DNA from: AC-32 sp045806105
Lineage (GTDB): Bacteria; Actinomycetota; Thermoleophilia; Gaiellales; Gaiellaceae
NCBI GenBank assembly: GCA_045806105.1
Contig: JBJMJY010000002.1
Span: 3,033-67,032, forward strand
DNA: 64,000 bases
Reading direction: 5' to 3'
Positions 25,117-34,650 of the stretch are shown one piece after another. The position numbers were made by a program, and so were the translations under genes. Numbering within the stretch: the first letter of the stretch is position 1; each line of letters opens with the position of its first letter. A model generated the notes under the pieces. It did no database searches and had not been told where the DNA came from. It worked only from the letters and a program-made list of their open reading frames with translations.

Positions 25117-26052
25117 GTGCCCGCCACCGGCATCCTCGACGCGATCGGCGCCACGCCGCTGGTACGGCTGCGGCGGATCCCGCCGGAAGGCGCCGAGATC
25201 TGGGTGAAGCTCGAGTACCGCAACCCGACGGGCTCGATGAAGGACCGGATGGCGCTCGCGATGATCGAGGGAGCGGAGCGCGACGGCCTGCTCGAGCCGG
25301 GGACGACCGTCGTCGAGTACACCGGCGGCAGCACCGGTCCCGCGCTTGCGTTCGTCTGCCGGGCAAAGGGTTACGGGGCGAAAATCGTCATCTCGGAGTG
25401 CTTCAGTAAGGAGCGCATCAGCCTCACACGGGCGCTGGGCGCCGAGCTGGAGCTGCTGCCCGCGGTCGAGGAGCGCGGCCGCGTGACGGCTCAGGACATC
25501 GCGAACATGATCGAGCGCGCCGCCGAGCTCGCGCGGGAGCCCGGCACGTACGCGACCGACCAGTTCAACAACCCGTACTCGATCCCAGGCCACCGTGCGC
25601 GGCTGGGCCGCGAGATCTGGGAGCAGACCGACGGCAGCGTCGCGGCGTTCGTCCAGGGGATCGGCACCGCCAGCGCCCTCATCGGCGTCGGCCGGGCGCT
25701 GAAGGAGCGAAACGACGAGGTGCACGTGGTAGGGCTCGAACCGGCGGGATCGGCCGCGATCTCCGGCGGTCCGAGCGGCTCCTTTGCGATGCAGGGCTGG
25801 TCGGGCATGGTGCCGCCGCTCTGGGACGACGAGCAGGTGGACGAGGTCTGGCCGGTCGAAGACGGCGAGGCGCTGGCGATGGTCGTGCGCCTGGCGCAGG
25901 AGGAGGGGATCTTCGCGGGCACCTCGAGCGGGGCGAACGTGGTCGGCGCTCTTCGGGTGGCTGCGTCGCTTCCGCCCGGCTCCGTCGTCGTCACGCTGGC
26001 CGTCGACAGCGGCTTTAAGTACATGACCGGACCGCCGTACGGAACGCTCTAG
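25117..26052 (+). CDS. Cysteine-synthase-family PLP enzyme
   Basis: 311 residues of the fold-type II PLP family. The PLP lysine lies in NPTGSMKDRMALAM, the phosphate-binding loop in GIGTASALIG, and the substrate loop in EYTGGSTGPALAF. The C-terminus GIFAGTSSGANVVGALRVA carries the pyridine-N-binding Ser. Lengths and motifs fit CysK/CysM or cystathionine beta-synthase catalytic cores. CysK usually has TSGNTG where this has TGGSTG, so it may use another beta-replacement substrate. GTG start, 12 bp after the GH3 gene. Confidence 0.85.
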   Translation: MPATGILDAIGATPLVRLRRIPPEGAEIWVKLEYRNPTGSMKDRMALAMIEGAERDGLLEPGTTVVEYTGGSTGPALAFVCRAKGYGAKIVISECFSKERISLTRALGAELELLPAVEERGRVTAQDIANMIERAAELAREPGTYATDQFNNPYSIPGHRARLGREIWEQTDGSVAAFVQGIGTASALIGVGRALKERNDEVHVVGLEPAGSAAISGGPSGSFAMQGWSGMVPPLWDDEQVDEVWPVEDGEALAMVVRLAQEEGIFAGTSSGANVVGALRVAASLPPGSVVVTLAVDSGFKYMTGPPYGTL

Positions 26053-27229
26053 CGCAATTCGCTCGCCGCTTTAGCGCCCGCCGCGGATCCCGCGGCACGC
26101 GCTCTCGCTCTTCGCGGTCGGCCGGCGGCTCTACGCCGTCGGCGGCTGCGTCACGCCGCAGCTCGTCGACAGCCAGGCCGTCGAGACGCGGCCGCTCACT
26201 GCCGCCACAGCGTCGAGGGGTAATACTCGTACGTGACGCGGTCGAGGAGCTCGATCCGGACCCCGGCCCGCAGCATCCGCTCGCCGCGGAACCAGTCGCC
26301 GGCAACGCCGAGGGCCGATGCGACGTGGTCGCGCTCGAAGAAGCGCAGGTGCGCGTGGACGAGCGCGCCCTTGAGCGGCAGGCGGTCGGGCAGCACGGCG
26401 ATCTCGTCGCGGGTCGTCCCGTCCGGATGCTGCTCCCGTAGCACGCCCTGGACGGCCTCGGCGCGACGCTCCCGCGCCGCCTCGAGCAGCAGCGCGACCG
26501 CGTCGGCCGGCAGCGAGTCGTCGTCGTCGAAGTCGAACAGCCAGCGACCGCTCGCGAGCCGGTACCCCTCGTTGCGGGTGAGCGTCGAGCCTGCGAGCCA
26601 GTGGCGCTGCGCGTTGGCGTAGACGTAGCGCTGCGGGAGGGACGCGCCGGCACGCCCTGGACGCGCGTCGCCGGCTCGACGTCCCGGACGACCACGGCGC
26701 CGGCGGCCACGACCGCCCCGGCGCCGACCGTCACGCCGTTCACCACGGCCGCGCTCATCCCTATCACCGCGCCGTCGCCGACGAGGCTGTTGCCGGCGAC
26801 GTTGGCGCCGGGGTTCAGCACGGCTCCCGCGCCGATGCGCACGTGGTGGCCTACGAGCGCGCCGCGCGCGACGAGCGAGTGCGGCCCCAGCTCGGCGCCG
26901 GCGCCGACGACCGCGCCCGGGCCGACTACGGCGCCCTCGCCGACGGCCGCGGACGGACTGACCACGGCGGCGGGGTGGACGACAGTCTCGACCCGCCAGC
27001 CGTGCTCGGCCAGCCGCGACCAGAGGGCAAGCCGGTCGCCGCCTAGGCCGATCGCCACGCTGCCCGGTTCAGCCTCGAGGCCGACCACCGGCAGGCCGTG
27101 GATCTCGCTCCCCACGCGGGCCGGGTCGACAAGCTCGAGCAGTGCGGCGACCTCGTGCCCCGCCGCGCGGGCGTACTCGACGACCTCGAGCGCGAACGAC
27201 CCAGTCCCGGCCACGTGCAGCTCTGCCAC
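26015..27229 (-). CDS. NeuD/PglD-like sugar O-acyltransferase with aberrant C-terminal read-through
   Basis: Residues 1-~197 form a complete NeuD/PglD protein: an N-terminal Rossmann-like domain (AELHVAGTGSFALEVVEYAR) then a left-handed beta-helix of hexapeptides (AAVGEGAVVGPGAVVGAGAE, VRIGAGAVLNPGANVAGNSL) ending at RVQGVPARP, where this family normally stops. No stop follows. The frame continues for ~200 low-complexity residues that are an out-of-frame reading of a glycosyltransferase fragment. GTG start at 27229. The acyltransferase part may still fold, but the tail suggests that a recombination has removed its own stop codon. Confidence 0.65.
   Translation of the reverse strand: MAELHVAGTGSFALEVVEYARAAGHEVAALLELVDPARVGSEIHGLPVVGLEAEPGSVAIGLGGDRLALWSRLAEHGWRVETVVHPAAVVSPSAAVGEGAVVGPGAVVGAGAELGPHSLVARGALVGHHVRIGAGAVLNPGANVAGNSLVGDGAVIGMSAAVVNGVTVGAGAVVAAGAVVVRDVEPATRVQGVPARPSRSATSTPTRSATGSQARRSPATRGTGSRAVAGCSTSTTTTRCRPTRSRCCSRRRGSVAPRPSRACYGSSIRTGRPATRSPCCPTACRSRARSSTRTCASSSATTSHRPSALPATGSAASGCCGPGSGSSSSTASRTSITPRRCGGSERPRLDGLAVDELRRDAAADGVEPPADREERERVPRDPRRALKRRANCARAFRTAVRSCT
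26075..26236 (+). pseudogene. Kelch-repeat relic
   Basis: In the plus frame after TAG 26072 the DNA reads RIPRHALSLFAVGRRLYAVG, then GCVTPQLVDSQAVETRPL. This is one complete Kelch blade (RH..S...G..LYAVGG). The rest of a propeller is absent, and the frame runs into a stop at 26234. It overlaps the opposite-strand GT2 relic. Interpreted as a gene fragment left after rearrangement. Confidence 0.5.
26196..26640 (-). pseudogene. 5'-truncated family 2 glycosyltransferase
   Basis: In the frame +2 to neuD the DNA encodes LPQRYVYANAQRHWLAGSTL, TRNEGYRLASGRWLFDFDDD (the nucleotide-diphosphate-binding DXD region) and ends VTYEYYPSTLWRQ-stop at 26196. The first ~80-90 residues of a GT2 (the N-terminal Rossmann part) are missing, and the join to the neuD 3' end is abrupt near 26640. 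No start codon or RBS is evident. A remnant of a polysaccharide gene. Confidence 0.65.
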
Positions 27230-27440
27230 CGCGTGGACGATATCGCTCTGGCGATTTTGAGGTGAGCAGGGCTACGATCCGACGGCGCCGCGCCGAGGGC
27301 GGCGCACGCACTCGGCGGCGACGCGGATCGGCCGCGTGTTCACTGGCCGGTCTACGACATCGGCGACCAGCCGGTCAGCGCACGGCCGCGGCGCCTGGGC
27401 GCTGACGCTGTCGCGGCCGTAGCCGAGGTCCGAACGGACG

Positions 27441-27469
27441 GTGCCGCCCGGCCTCACGCCGGGCGGCAC
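27441..27469 (-). terminator. Strong hairpin after the HTH gene
   Basis: Perfect 12-bp stem GTGCCGCCCGGC / GCCGGGCGGCAC with a five-base loop, 10 bases past the stop of the excisionase-like gene. No T-run on the minus strand. The rest of 27230-27478 shows nothing recognisable. Confidence 0.5.
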
Positions 27470-27478
27470 TTCGTCTGC

Positions 27479-27730
27479 CTAGCTCCGCCGGTTCTCCGCG
27501 AGCCAGGCGTCGAGCTCGTTCCGGCTGAAGAACAGCCGGCCCTCGACCTTGCTGTGCGGGATCTGGTGCAGGTGCTGGCGCAGCCAGCGGATCGAGACGC
27601 GCATGTACTCGGCGGCCTCGGCCGTGCTCATCCACGGCGAGGAGTTCGAGAGCTGCAGGCGCTCGGCGAGCGCGGTCGCGAGCGCGTCGAGATCCGTGCG
27701 CGAGTTGTGAGTCTGAGTCTGCTGATGCAA
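27479..27730 (-). CDS. Excisionase/AlpA-like helix-turn-helix protein
   Basis: 83 residues. The TTG 27730 start is supported by GGAGAGG seven bases upstream. The N-terminus is a short helical segment (LDALATALAERLQLSNS). The C-terminal 55 residues are a MerR/excisionase-type winged helix (MSTAEAAEYMRVSIRWLRQH, then SKVEGRLFFSRNELDAWLAE). Such proteins bind DNA as recombination directionality factors or small regulators. No integrase is nearby, so a transcriptional role or a leftover from a lost element are both possible. Confidence 0.8.
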   Translation of the reverse strand: MHQQTQTHNSRTDLDALATALAERLQLSNSSPWMSTAEAAEYMRVSIRWLRQHLHQIPHSKVEGRLFFSRNELDAWLAENRRS

Positions 27731-27783
27731 TGGAAAGCCTCTCCTTCGATCGCCTTGCGCAGCCGCGGCGCGCGGCTGCCCTG

Positions 27784-28119
27784 CTAGGCGGGGAGGGGAG
27801 GGGCGCGGCCGGCGTGCCGCGAAGCAAGCGCGGCCGCCCGAAGCGGCGACGAGCCGAAGAAGACGCCGAGGCTCGCCGACCGAAGCCGCACCACGTGGGC
27901 GGCGCGGCGGGCGAGCGTGAGCGCGAGGTCGTCGGCGGTGCGCATCAGCGCCCGGACGAGCCAGAGCGCGATGAGACCGCACGGCACCTGCAGCAGGAGG
28001 CCGGCCAGGAGCGCCGGCTCGGCCGCGAGCACCGAGCCGAGGTCGCCTTGCAGCAGCCGCTCGAGGTGCTCGTGCGCGAGCACCGCGGCCGACGGGATCC
28101 AGAGCAGCGGCGTCCTCAC
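27784..28119 (-). CDS. Small membrane protein of unknown function
   Basis: 111 residues from GTG 28119. It has an N-terminal hydrophobic segment (LLWIPSAAVLAHEHLERLLQ), a strong helix (LLAGLLLQVPCGLIALWLVR), and a Ser/Arg/Ala-rich C-terminus ending in GRAPPLPA. No family recognised. It lies between the NlpC/P60 gene upstream and the HTH gene downstream on the same strand. RBS weak. Confidence 0.5.
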   Translation of the reverse strand: MRTPLLWIPSAAVLAHEHLERLLQGDLGSVLAAEPALLAGLLLQVPCGLIALWLVRALMRTADDLALTLARRAAHVVRLRSASLGVFFGSSPLRAAALASRHAGRAPPLPA

Positions 28120-28178
28120 CGTCTCATCGTGCCAGACTGCGCCCGTTCGCACGATCGTGCCGCGGGTTGCCGCGACCG

Positions 28179-29195
28179 TCAGACGCCGAACGGCCTGACC
28201 GCGCCGACGAAGCCGAAGGCGTAGCCGGGCTGCGAGAGGGACGAGATCTTGACCACGTCGCCGGTGTGCGGCGCCTGGATGAACTTGCCGCCGCCGATGT
28301 ACATGCCCTCGTGTTGCGGCCCGCGCGCGCTCGGCTCGAAGAAGACGAGGTCGCCCGGCTGCAGCGCCCACGGCGGCACGCGCACACCCTCGTAGAACTG
28401 CGAACCGGTGTAGTGCGTCAGCTCGATCCCGAGCTGCGCGTAGACGTACTTCGTGAAGCCGGAGCAGTCGAAGCCGGTCAGCGGGTCTTCGCCGCCCCAG
28501 AGGTAGGGGACGCCGAGGTACTGCATGGCGAGCTGCACCGCCTTCCCGCCGACCGTCCCGTTCGTCGGGAGGCCGAGCAGCTGCGCCGCGGGGAGGCCGA
28601 GGTCGGAGCTGCCCGTGTCGGCGCCGTGGCCGCTGACGCCGAGGGCGAGCCACGAGAGGTGTGCCACATGGTGGTGCGGCTGCGGAGGCAGCGCGGCGCG
28701 CGCGAGCCCGACCAGCAGCTGCGACCCGGGGTCGATCCCGAGCGACGAGTCGCCGGCGACGACGCGCAGCCCGACGACGCCGCTGCCCTCGCCGGGCACG
28801 ACCGCCTCCTGCAGCACGACGAGGTAGCTCGCCGGCCCGAGCGGCACCAGCGTGTTCGGCCGCGGCGCGACCGCCTTGCCGTTCACCGTCAGCCCGGACA
28901 CGACGGCGCCTCTGAGCCCGTGCGCCGGCACGAAGATCCGGTCGGCGTAGACGAGCCCGCCGGCGATCGTGACGCCGCGCAGCGAGACGCCGTGGGCGCT
29001 GCGCGAGGACGCGTCGAAGCGCAGCGTCCAGCCGCCGTCCTGCATCGACGCGAACGCGCCTTGGCGGGCCGCGGCGACGAGGTGTCCCTGCGCGTCGCGG
29101 ATCTCGGCAATCGCGCCGAGCGCGCTCGGGCTGAACGCGAGCAAGGACGCCGCAGCCCCGAGCAGGCCGAGAAGAAGCCGACGCACGCGCGGCAT
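28179..29195 (-). CDS. Secreted NlpC/P60 cysteine peptidase (peptidoglycan hydrolase)
   Basis: 338 residues. Signal peptide (LLLGLLGAAASLLAFSPSAL), a ~190-residue N-terminal beta-rich domain, then a C40 peptidase domain. The catalytic Cys is in TGFDCSGFTKYVYAQLG, the His in HEGMYIGGGKFIQAPHTG, and the GDLVFFEP motif lies between them. It is expected to cleave D-Glu-DAP bonds in wall peptides. The domain order (unique N-terminal domain, C-terminal NlpC) fits actinobacterial hydrolases. ATG 29195; divergent from the Fur-family gene with ~75 bp between. Confidence 0.9.
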   Translation of the reverse strand: MPRVRRLLLGLLGAAASLLAFSPSALGAIAEIRDAQGHLVAAARQGAFASMQDGGWTLRFDASSRSAHGVSLRGVTIAGGLVYADRIFVPAHGLRGAVVSGLTVNGKAVAPRPNTLVPLGPASYLVVLQEAVVPGEGSGVVGLRVVAGDSSLGIDPGSQLLVGLARAALPPQPHHHVAHLSWLALGVSGHGADTGSSDLGLPAAQLLGLPTNGTVGGKAVQLAMQYLGVPYLWGGEDPLTGFDCSGFTKYVYAQLGIELTHYTGSQFYEGVRVPPWALQPGDLVFFEPSARGPQHEGMYIGGGKFIQAPHTGDVVKISSLSQPGYAFGFVGAVRPFGV

Positions 29196-29237
29196 GGTTG
29201 CACAGCGGCAGGCGCGGCGCTGCATTCCGCAAGTTCT

Positions 29238-29256
29238 GAGAATGAGAAGCGTTTGC
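29238..29256 (+). promoter_or_regulatory. Fur-box-like sequence upstream of the Fur/ZIP operon
   Basis: GAGAATGAGAAGCGTTTGC agrees at 13 of 19 positions with the classical 19-bp Fur box and ends 14 bases before the fur-family GTG. Its position suggests autoregulation and possible control of the divergent NlpC gene. Confidence 0.4.
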
Positions 29257-29270
29257 AGTAAGCTCACCTC

Positions 29271-29633
29271 GTGGCCACGCGGAACACGCGTCAGCGCCGA
29301 CTGCTCGCCGAGCTCGTCGAGTCGCGCCACCATGCCTTCACGGCGGAGGAGCTGTGGAGCGACGCCCGCGCCTCGGCGCCGGTGAGCCTCGCGACCGTCT
29401 ACCGCACGCTCGCGCTGCTCGAGCGCGACGAGCGGGTGCGGCGGCTCGACCGCGGCCGCTTCATCGCCTGCGAGCCTGGCCATCACCACCACCTCGTCTG
29501 CGTCTCGTGTGGCTCGGTCGAGGAGACGGAGCTCTGCGCCGCGCCGCCGCTCACCGAGGTTCGCGAGCGGCACGGCTTCGTCGTCCAGCGGCACGATGCC
29601 GACCTGTACGGCGTCTGCGAGCGCTGCTCGTGA
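29271..29633 (+). CDS. Fur-family metalloregulator, probably Zur
   Basis: 120 residues. Winged-helix N-terminus (TRQRRLLAELVESRHHAFTA, APVSLATVYRTLALLERD), the His-rich regulatory site (CEPGHHHHLVCVSCGSVEE) and the two CxxC structural zinc motifs (CVSCG and CERCS). The hinge His cluster is typical. It shares a GTGA overlap with a ZIP zinc-type transporter, which points to Zur (zinc) rather than Fur (iron). That specificity is inferred from context only. A Fur-box-like sequence lies just upstream. Confidence 0.88.
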   Translation: MATRNTRQRRLLAELVESRHHAFTAEELWSDARASAPVSLATVYRTLALLERDERVRRLDRGRFIACEPGHHHHLVCVSCGSVEETELCAAPPLTEVRERHGFVVQRHDADLYGVCERCS

Positions 29634-30349
29634 GCTGGATCGCGATTCCGCTCTCGCTGTGCACCGTGCTCTCGACGCTCGCCGGCGGCCTGACGGCGCT
29701 GCGGCTGCGGGCCCACCTCGAGACGGTGCTGGCGCTGAGCGGCGGGGTCGTCGTCGCGGTCGCGCTCTTCGACGTGCTGCCGGAGGCGATCGACGGGATC
29801 GACGACTCGCGCCGCGTCACCTCGCTCGTCGCCGCGGGGTTCCTGCTGTTCTTCTTCTTCCAGCGCGCGATCGTGCTGCACCACCGGGACGACCCCGATG
29901 CGGCTCGGGCGCACCACCGGGTGGGGGCGTTCGGCGCGGCGGCGCTCTCGGTCCACAGCTTCGTCGACGGCCTCGGGATCGGGATCGCCTTCGGCGTCAA
30001 CACGCTGACCGGCGTGCTCGTGTTCGTCGCGGTGATCAGCCACGACTTCGCTGACGGCCTGAACACCGTCACGTTCATCCTCCGCCAGCGGGGGGAGCGG
30101 CGGCAGGCCCTGCGTTGGCTCACGCTCGATGCCGCCGCGCCCTTCTTCGGCGCGATCGTCGGCAGCCTGATCAGCGTCTCCGACGAGAGCCTCGCGTACC
30201 TCCTCGCGCTCTACGCGGGGTTCTTCCTCTACGTCGGCGCGGCCGACCTCCTCCCGGCCGCCCACGCGCGCACCTCGCCGCTGCGGATCGGGCTCACCCT
30301 CGCCGGCTTCGCCGTCACCTACGGCATCGTCACCATCGCGTCGCAGTGA
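29630..30349 (+). CDS. ZIP-family metal permease
   Basis: 239 residues, about 7-8 transmembrane helices. The ZIP metal-site helices are visible: HSFVDGLGIGIAFGVN (TM4) and HDFADGLNTVTFILRQ (TM5), each with the conserved His and Asp/Gly pattern. A short His-containing cytoplasmic loop (VLHHRDDPDAARAHHR) precedes TM4. It should import zinc or another divalent metal. GTG start overlaps the regulator stop (GTGA), so expression is coupled. No downstream gene on this strand. Confidence 0.9.
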   Translation: MSWIAIPLSLCTVLSTLAGGLTALRLRAHLETVLALSGGVVVAVALFDVLPEAIDGIDDSRRVTSLVAAGFLLFFFFQRAIVLHHRDDPDAARAHHRVGAFGAAALSVHSFVDGLGIGIAFGVNTLTGVLVFVAVISHDFADGLNTVTFILRQRGERRQALRWLTLDAAAPFFGAIVGSLISVSDESLAYLLALYAGFFLYVGAADLLPAAHARTSPLRIGLTLAGFAVTYGIVTIASQ

Positions 30350-30468
30350 TGGAGGGGCCGAGCGCCGGAAGACGAAGAAGCTGCCGCGGGCGCGCCTGCT
30401 GCGGTGGGCGCGGACGTGCGGAAGCGTGATCGGCTGCCGTCAGTCGCTTCCGTCGCTGAAGTCCTGAG

Positions 30469-31188
30469 CTACGGGTGGGCGGCCGGCACCCAGTGCGGGC
30501 CGCCCCAGCTCAGGTCGTACGGGTAGTGGTGGATCACGTGCGCCCAGAGCGTCCAGGCGATCCAGCGCGAGGTGCCGTAGAAGAACGCCGCGCGGTAGAT
30601 GACGACGAGCGCACCGTGCGGAACGAGGCGGTTCAGCCAGGGCCAGAAGGCATCCGCCCGGTAGATGACGTTGTCGAAGTACTCGCTCGTCAGCACGCGC
30701 CAGCTGTAGAGGCCGTAGACGACGAAGACCAGGTCCCACATCGAGCCGAGGCCGCTGAAGTACGCCGCCGCGTCGGTCATCCGCCCGGTCTGCCCGGCGT
30801 ACGCCCAGGCGTCGATGTGGAAGTGGAACGTCCAGGGGAAGAGGAGCATCGTGCCGACGGTGTCGCCCGCGTCGGTGAACGCGTGCGCCCACTGGCCGAT
30901 CAAGAAGCTGACGCCCCAGAGCTTCGAGCCGAAGACCTTCCAGAGGATCAGCCCGATCACGACGCCGTAGATCAGCGAGTGCGTGAAGCCGAAGCCGGGC
31001 CAGCCCCGGTGGAACTGCGCCGGGTCGGACGCCTTCAGGTCCCACGGGCCGAGATGGATCCCATAGACGAACCACTTGGTCATCATGTCCGGCGAGTACG
31101 AGCCGATCAGCAGCGGCACGAACGCGACCTTGAGGCGCATGTGCCTCTGGATCGCGTACGGCTCGAGGTCGTGTGCGGCCCAGCTCAC
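30469..31188 (-). CDS. YdjM-like (DUF457) membrane metal-dependent hydrolase
   Basis: 239 residues with about 5-6 hydrophobic segments. Conserved polar residues typical of the family are AAHDLEPYAIQRH (N-terminal His), GSYSPDMMTKW (Pro-Asp), FGFTHSLIYGVV and GQWAHAFTDAGDT (His/Asp pair). Related proteins are called inner-membrane metal-dependent hydrolases, but their substrate is unknown. GTG start overlaps the stop of the small membrane gene upstream (GTGA). A CGGAAGCG/CGCTTCCG inverted repeat (about 30420-30452) follows its 3' end. Confidence 0.75.
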   Translation of the reverse strand: MSWAAHDLEPYAIQRHMRLKVAFVPLLIGSYSPDMMTKWFVYGIHLGPWDLKASDPAQFHRGWPGFGFTHSLIYGVVIGLILWKVFGSKLWGVSFLIGQWAHAFTDAGDTVGTMLLFPWTFHFHIDAWAYAGQTGRMTDAAAYFSGLGSMWDLVFVVYGLYSWRVLTSEYFDNVIYRADAFWPWLNRLVPHGALVVIYRAAFFYGTSRWIAWTLWAHVIHHYPYDLSWGGPHWVPAAHP

Positions 31189-31379
31189 GGCAACCTACGC
31201 ACGAGCGCCGGGAGCAGCCACGCCGTCAGCAGCAGGTAGCCGAGCCCGACCCAGAACGAGAGCAGGAAGTCGATCCACGCCACGCCGATCGCGATGTAGA
31301 CCGCGGCGGCGAGGCAGTAGCCGGCGAAGACGACGAGGTCGCGCCGCCCCGGGCGGTCGAAGCTCAGTCGCAGTCGCAC
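31185..31379 (-). CDS. Two-helix small membrane protein
   Basis: 64 residues. After a basic N-terminus (RLRLSFDRPGRRD) come two hydrophobic helices (LVVFAGYCLAAAVYIAIGVA and FLLSFWVGLGYLLLTAWLLP) and a short tail. GTG start lies inside the 3' end of the preceding micro-gene (16-bp overlap), and its stop overlaps the hydrolase start, so three genes form a tight operon. Function unknown; possibly an accessory subunit of the DUF457 protein. Confidence 0.6.
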   Translation of the reverse strand: MRLRLSFDRPGRRDLVVFAGYCLAAAVYIAIGVAWIDFLLSFWVGLGYLLLTAWLLPALVRRLP

Positions 31380-31522
31380 GTGCGCTCGCCGAGGATCAGC
31401 CGCCGCCCGCAGGTCTCGCAGAAGCGTTCGGCCCCTCGCGCCGCCCTGCGCAGGCCGGGGAGTGCGAGGAGTGCCGCGAGCGCTAGGGCGAGGACGATCG
31501 AGGCCAGCTCCGGGTCGAGCAC
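31364..31522 (-). CDS. Micro-protein: one membrane helix plus Cys-rich zinc ribbon
   Basis: 52 residues from GTG 31522: a hydrophobic helix (LASIVLALALAALLALPGLR) then RFCETCGRRLILGERTCDCD, a four- to five-Cys zinc-ribbon-like tail (CETC and CDC). A TATAGT hexamer (31529-31534, minus strand) lies six bases before the GTG, so the mRNA may be leaderless. First gene of the operon with the two-helix protein and the DUF457 hydrolase. Compare the similar micro-protein at 36565-36720. Confidence 0.6.
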   Translation of the reverse strand: MLDPELASIVLALALAALLALPGLRRAARGAERFCETCGRRLILGERTCDCD

Positions 31523-31555
31523 GCGGCGACTATATGCCACGACCGATGGACGGGT

Positions 31556-31631
31556 TTCTGGATCCGAAACCACCCCGCTTACTGGCCGTCCGACCGGAAC
31601 CAGTACAGTCGTTCTGGACTTCGGATCCGAA
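31556..31631 (+). promoter_or_regulatory. Paired GGATCC-centred operators of the glyoxylate operon
   Basis: TTCGGATCCGAA (31620-31631) is a perfect 12-bp palindrome just downstream of a TACAGT -10-like hexamer (31604-31609). A related site, TTCTGGATCCGAAA, sits at 31556-31569. The two centres are 63 bp apart, about six helical turns. The obvious candidate ligand is the GntR/FadR-type regulator encoded as the last gene of the operon. Within 31523-31651 nothing else is recognised. Confidence 0.55.
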
Positions 31632-31651
31632 ATGGGAAAGGGGTTGGCCGC

Positions 31652-31836
31652 ATGAACCGCTTGCTCTCGAAGATCCGGCCTGGCCAGAGGCACGAAGCCG
31701 CGAACGGCAACGGCGTCAGGCACGTCCGTACCGTCCGCGGCCGCGCCTCCAGCCTACGCTCGGGCTACGTCCTGACCGCCGCGGAGACCGCTCCGTGCAC
31801 GTGCCCGGACTTCTGCGAGCGGGACCACGACAACGA

Positions 31837-31840
<4 letters not shown>
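31652..31840 (+). CDS. Small Cys-rich protein leading the glyoxylate operon
   Basis: 62 residues. ATG 31652 has GGGAAAGGGG eight bases upstream. The N-terminal half is basic (LLSKIRPGQRHEAANG, VRHVRTVRGRASSLRSG); the tail is TAPCTCPDFCERDHDNE, a CxC-x3-C plus His/Asp cluster that could bind a metal. It ends in GTGA, overlapping the aceB start, so the two are translationally coupled. No family was recognised. The conserved-looking C-terminus and strict coupling argue for a real gene rather than chance. Confidence 0.6.
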
Positions 31841-33387
<1,547 letters not shown>

Positions 33388-33388
33388 A

Positions 33389-34648
33389 ATGGGCACGAAC
33401 GGCAACGGCACCGCCTCGAGGCGCTGGGAGGGCATCGAGCGGCCGTACACCTCGGAGGACGTGGAGCGGCTGCGCGGCAGCGTCCACGTCGAGCACACGC
33501 TCGCGCGGCTCGGAGCAGAGCGGCTCTGGGAGCTGCTGCAGCACGAGGACTACGTGCCGGCGCTCGGCGCGCTGACCGGCGGCCAGGCCGTGCAGATGGT
33601 GAAGGCCGGGCTGAAGGCGATCTACCTCAGCGGCTGGCAGGTCGCAGCCGATGCGAACCTCGCCGGTCAGACGTATCCCGACCAAAGCCTCTACCCGTCG
33701 AACAGCGGCCCCGCGCTGGTGAAGCGGCTGAACAACGCCCTCTTGCGGGCCGACCAGATCCACGCCGCCGAGGGCGACCGCGAGACGCACTGGCTCGCGC
33801 CGATCGTCGCCGACGCGGAGGCCGGCTTCGGCGGACCGCTGAACGCGTTCGAGGTGATGAAGGCGATGATCGAAAACGGCGCCGCGGGCGTGCACTTCGA
33901 GGACCAGCTCTCCTCGGAGAAGAAGTGCGGCCACCTCGGCGGCAAGGTGCTCATCCCGACGGGCCACTTCGTCCGCATACTGGTCGCGGCGCGGCTCGCT
34001 GCGGACGTCTGCGGCGTGCCGACGATCCTGGTCGCCCGCACCGACGCGCGTAGCGCGAAGCTACTGACGAGCGACGCCGATCCGGCCGACGAGCCCTTCC
34101 TGACGGGTGACCGAACGGCGGAGGGTTTCTTCTGCGTCCGCGACGGGCTCGAGCCCGCGATCGCGCGCGGCCTCGCGGCGGCGCCCTACGCCGACCTCGT
34201 CTGGTTCGAGACGTCGACGCCGGACCTCGATGAGGCGCGCGAGTTCGCCGACGCGGTCCACGACCGGTTCCCCGGCAAGCTGCTCGCCTACAACTGCTCG
34301 CCGTCGTTCAACTGGCGCGCGCACCTGGACGACGACCGCATCGCCGGCTTCCAGCGTGAGCTGGGGGAGATGGGCTACCGCTTCCAGTTCGTCACCCTCG
34401 CCGGCTTCCACTCCCTCAACGCCGCGATGTTCGATCTTGCGCGCGGCTATGCGCACGAAGGCATGAGCGCGTACGTGCAGCTCCAGGAGCACGAGTTCGA
34501 CCTCGAGCCGGCCGGCTACACCGCCACGCGGCACCAGCGCGAAGCCGGGGCGGGCTACTTCGACGCCGTCATGCAGGCGGTGAGCGGCGGGACGAGCTCG
34601 ACGCTCGCGCTCGACGGGTCGACGGAGGCCGCGCAGTTCCGGGCCTGA
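33389..34648 (+). CDS. aceA: Isocitrate lyase
   Basis: 419 residues. The catalytic motif KKCGHLGG is present (residues ~170-180, in LSSEKKCGHLGGKVLIPTGH), with upstream VADAEAGFGGPLNAFEVMKA and downstream LAYNCSPSFNWRAHL. It cleaves isocitrate to succinate and glyoxylate, feeding the malate synthase encoded just upstream. ATG with GGAGAGGGG upstream. The pair allows growth on acetate or fatty acids. The GntR gene follows after two bases. Confidence 0.97.
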   Translation: MGTNGNGTASRRWEGIERPYTSEDVERLRGSVHVEHTLARLGAERLWELLQHEDYVPALGALTGGQAVQMVKAGLKAIYLSGWQVAADANLAGQTYPDQSLYPSNSGPALVKRLNNALLRADQIHAAEGDRETHWLAPIVADAEAGFGGPLNAFEVMKAMIENGAAGVHFEDQLSSEKKCGHLGGKVLIPTGHFVRILVAARLAADVCGVPTILVARTDARSAKLLTSDADPADEPFLTGDRTAEGFFCVRDGLEPAIARGLAAAPYADLVWFETSTPDLDEAREFADAVHDRFPGKLLAYNCSPSFNWRAHLDDDRIAGFQRELGEMGYRFQFVTLAGFHSLNAAMFDLARGYAHEGMSAYVQLQEHEFDLEPAGYTATRHQREAGAGYFDAVMQAVSGGTSSTLALDGSTEAAQFRA

Positions 34649-34650
34649 GC

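Noticed and set aside
27479..27730. Evidence for an integrated element next to the excisionase-like gene
   Set aside because: No integrase, attachment-site repeats, phage genes or transposase within reach; the HTH gene alone is not sufficient.
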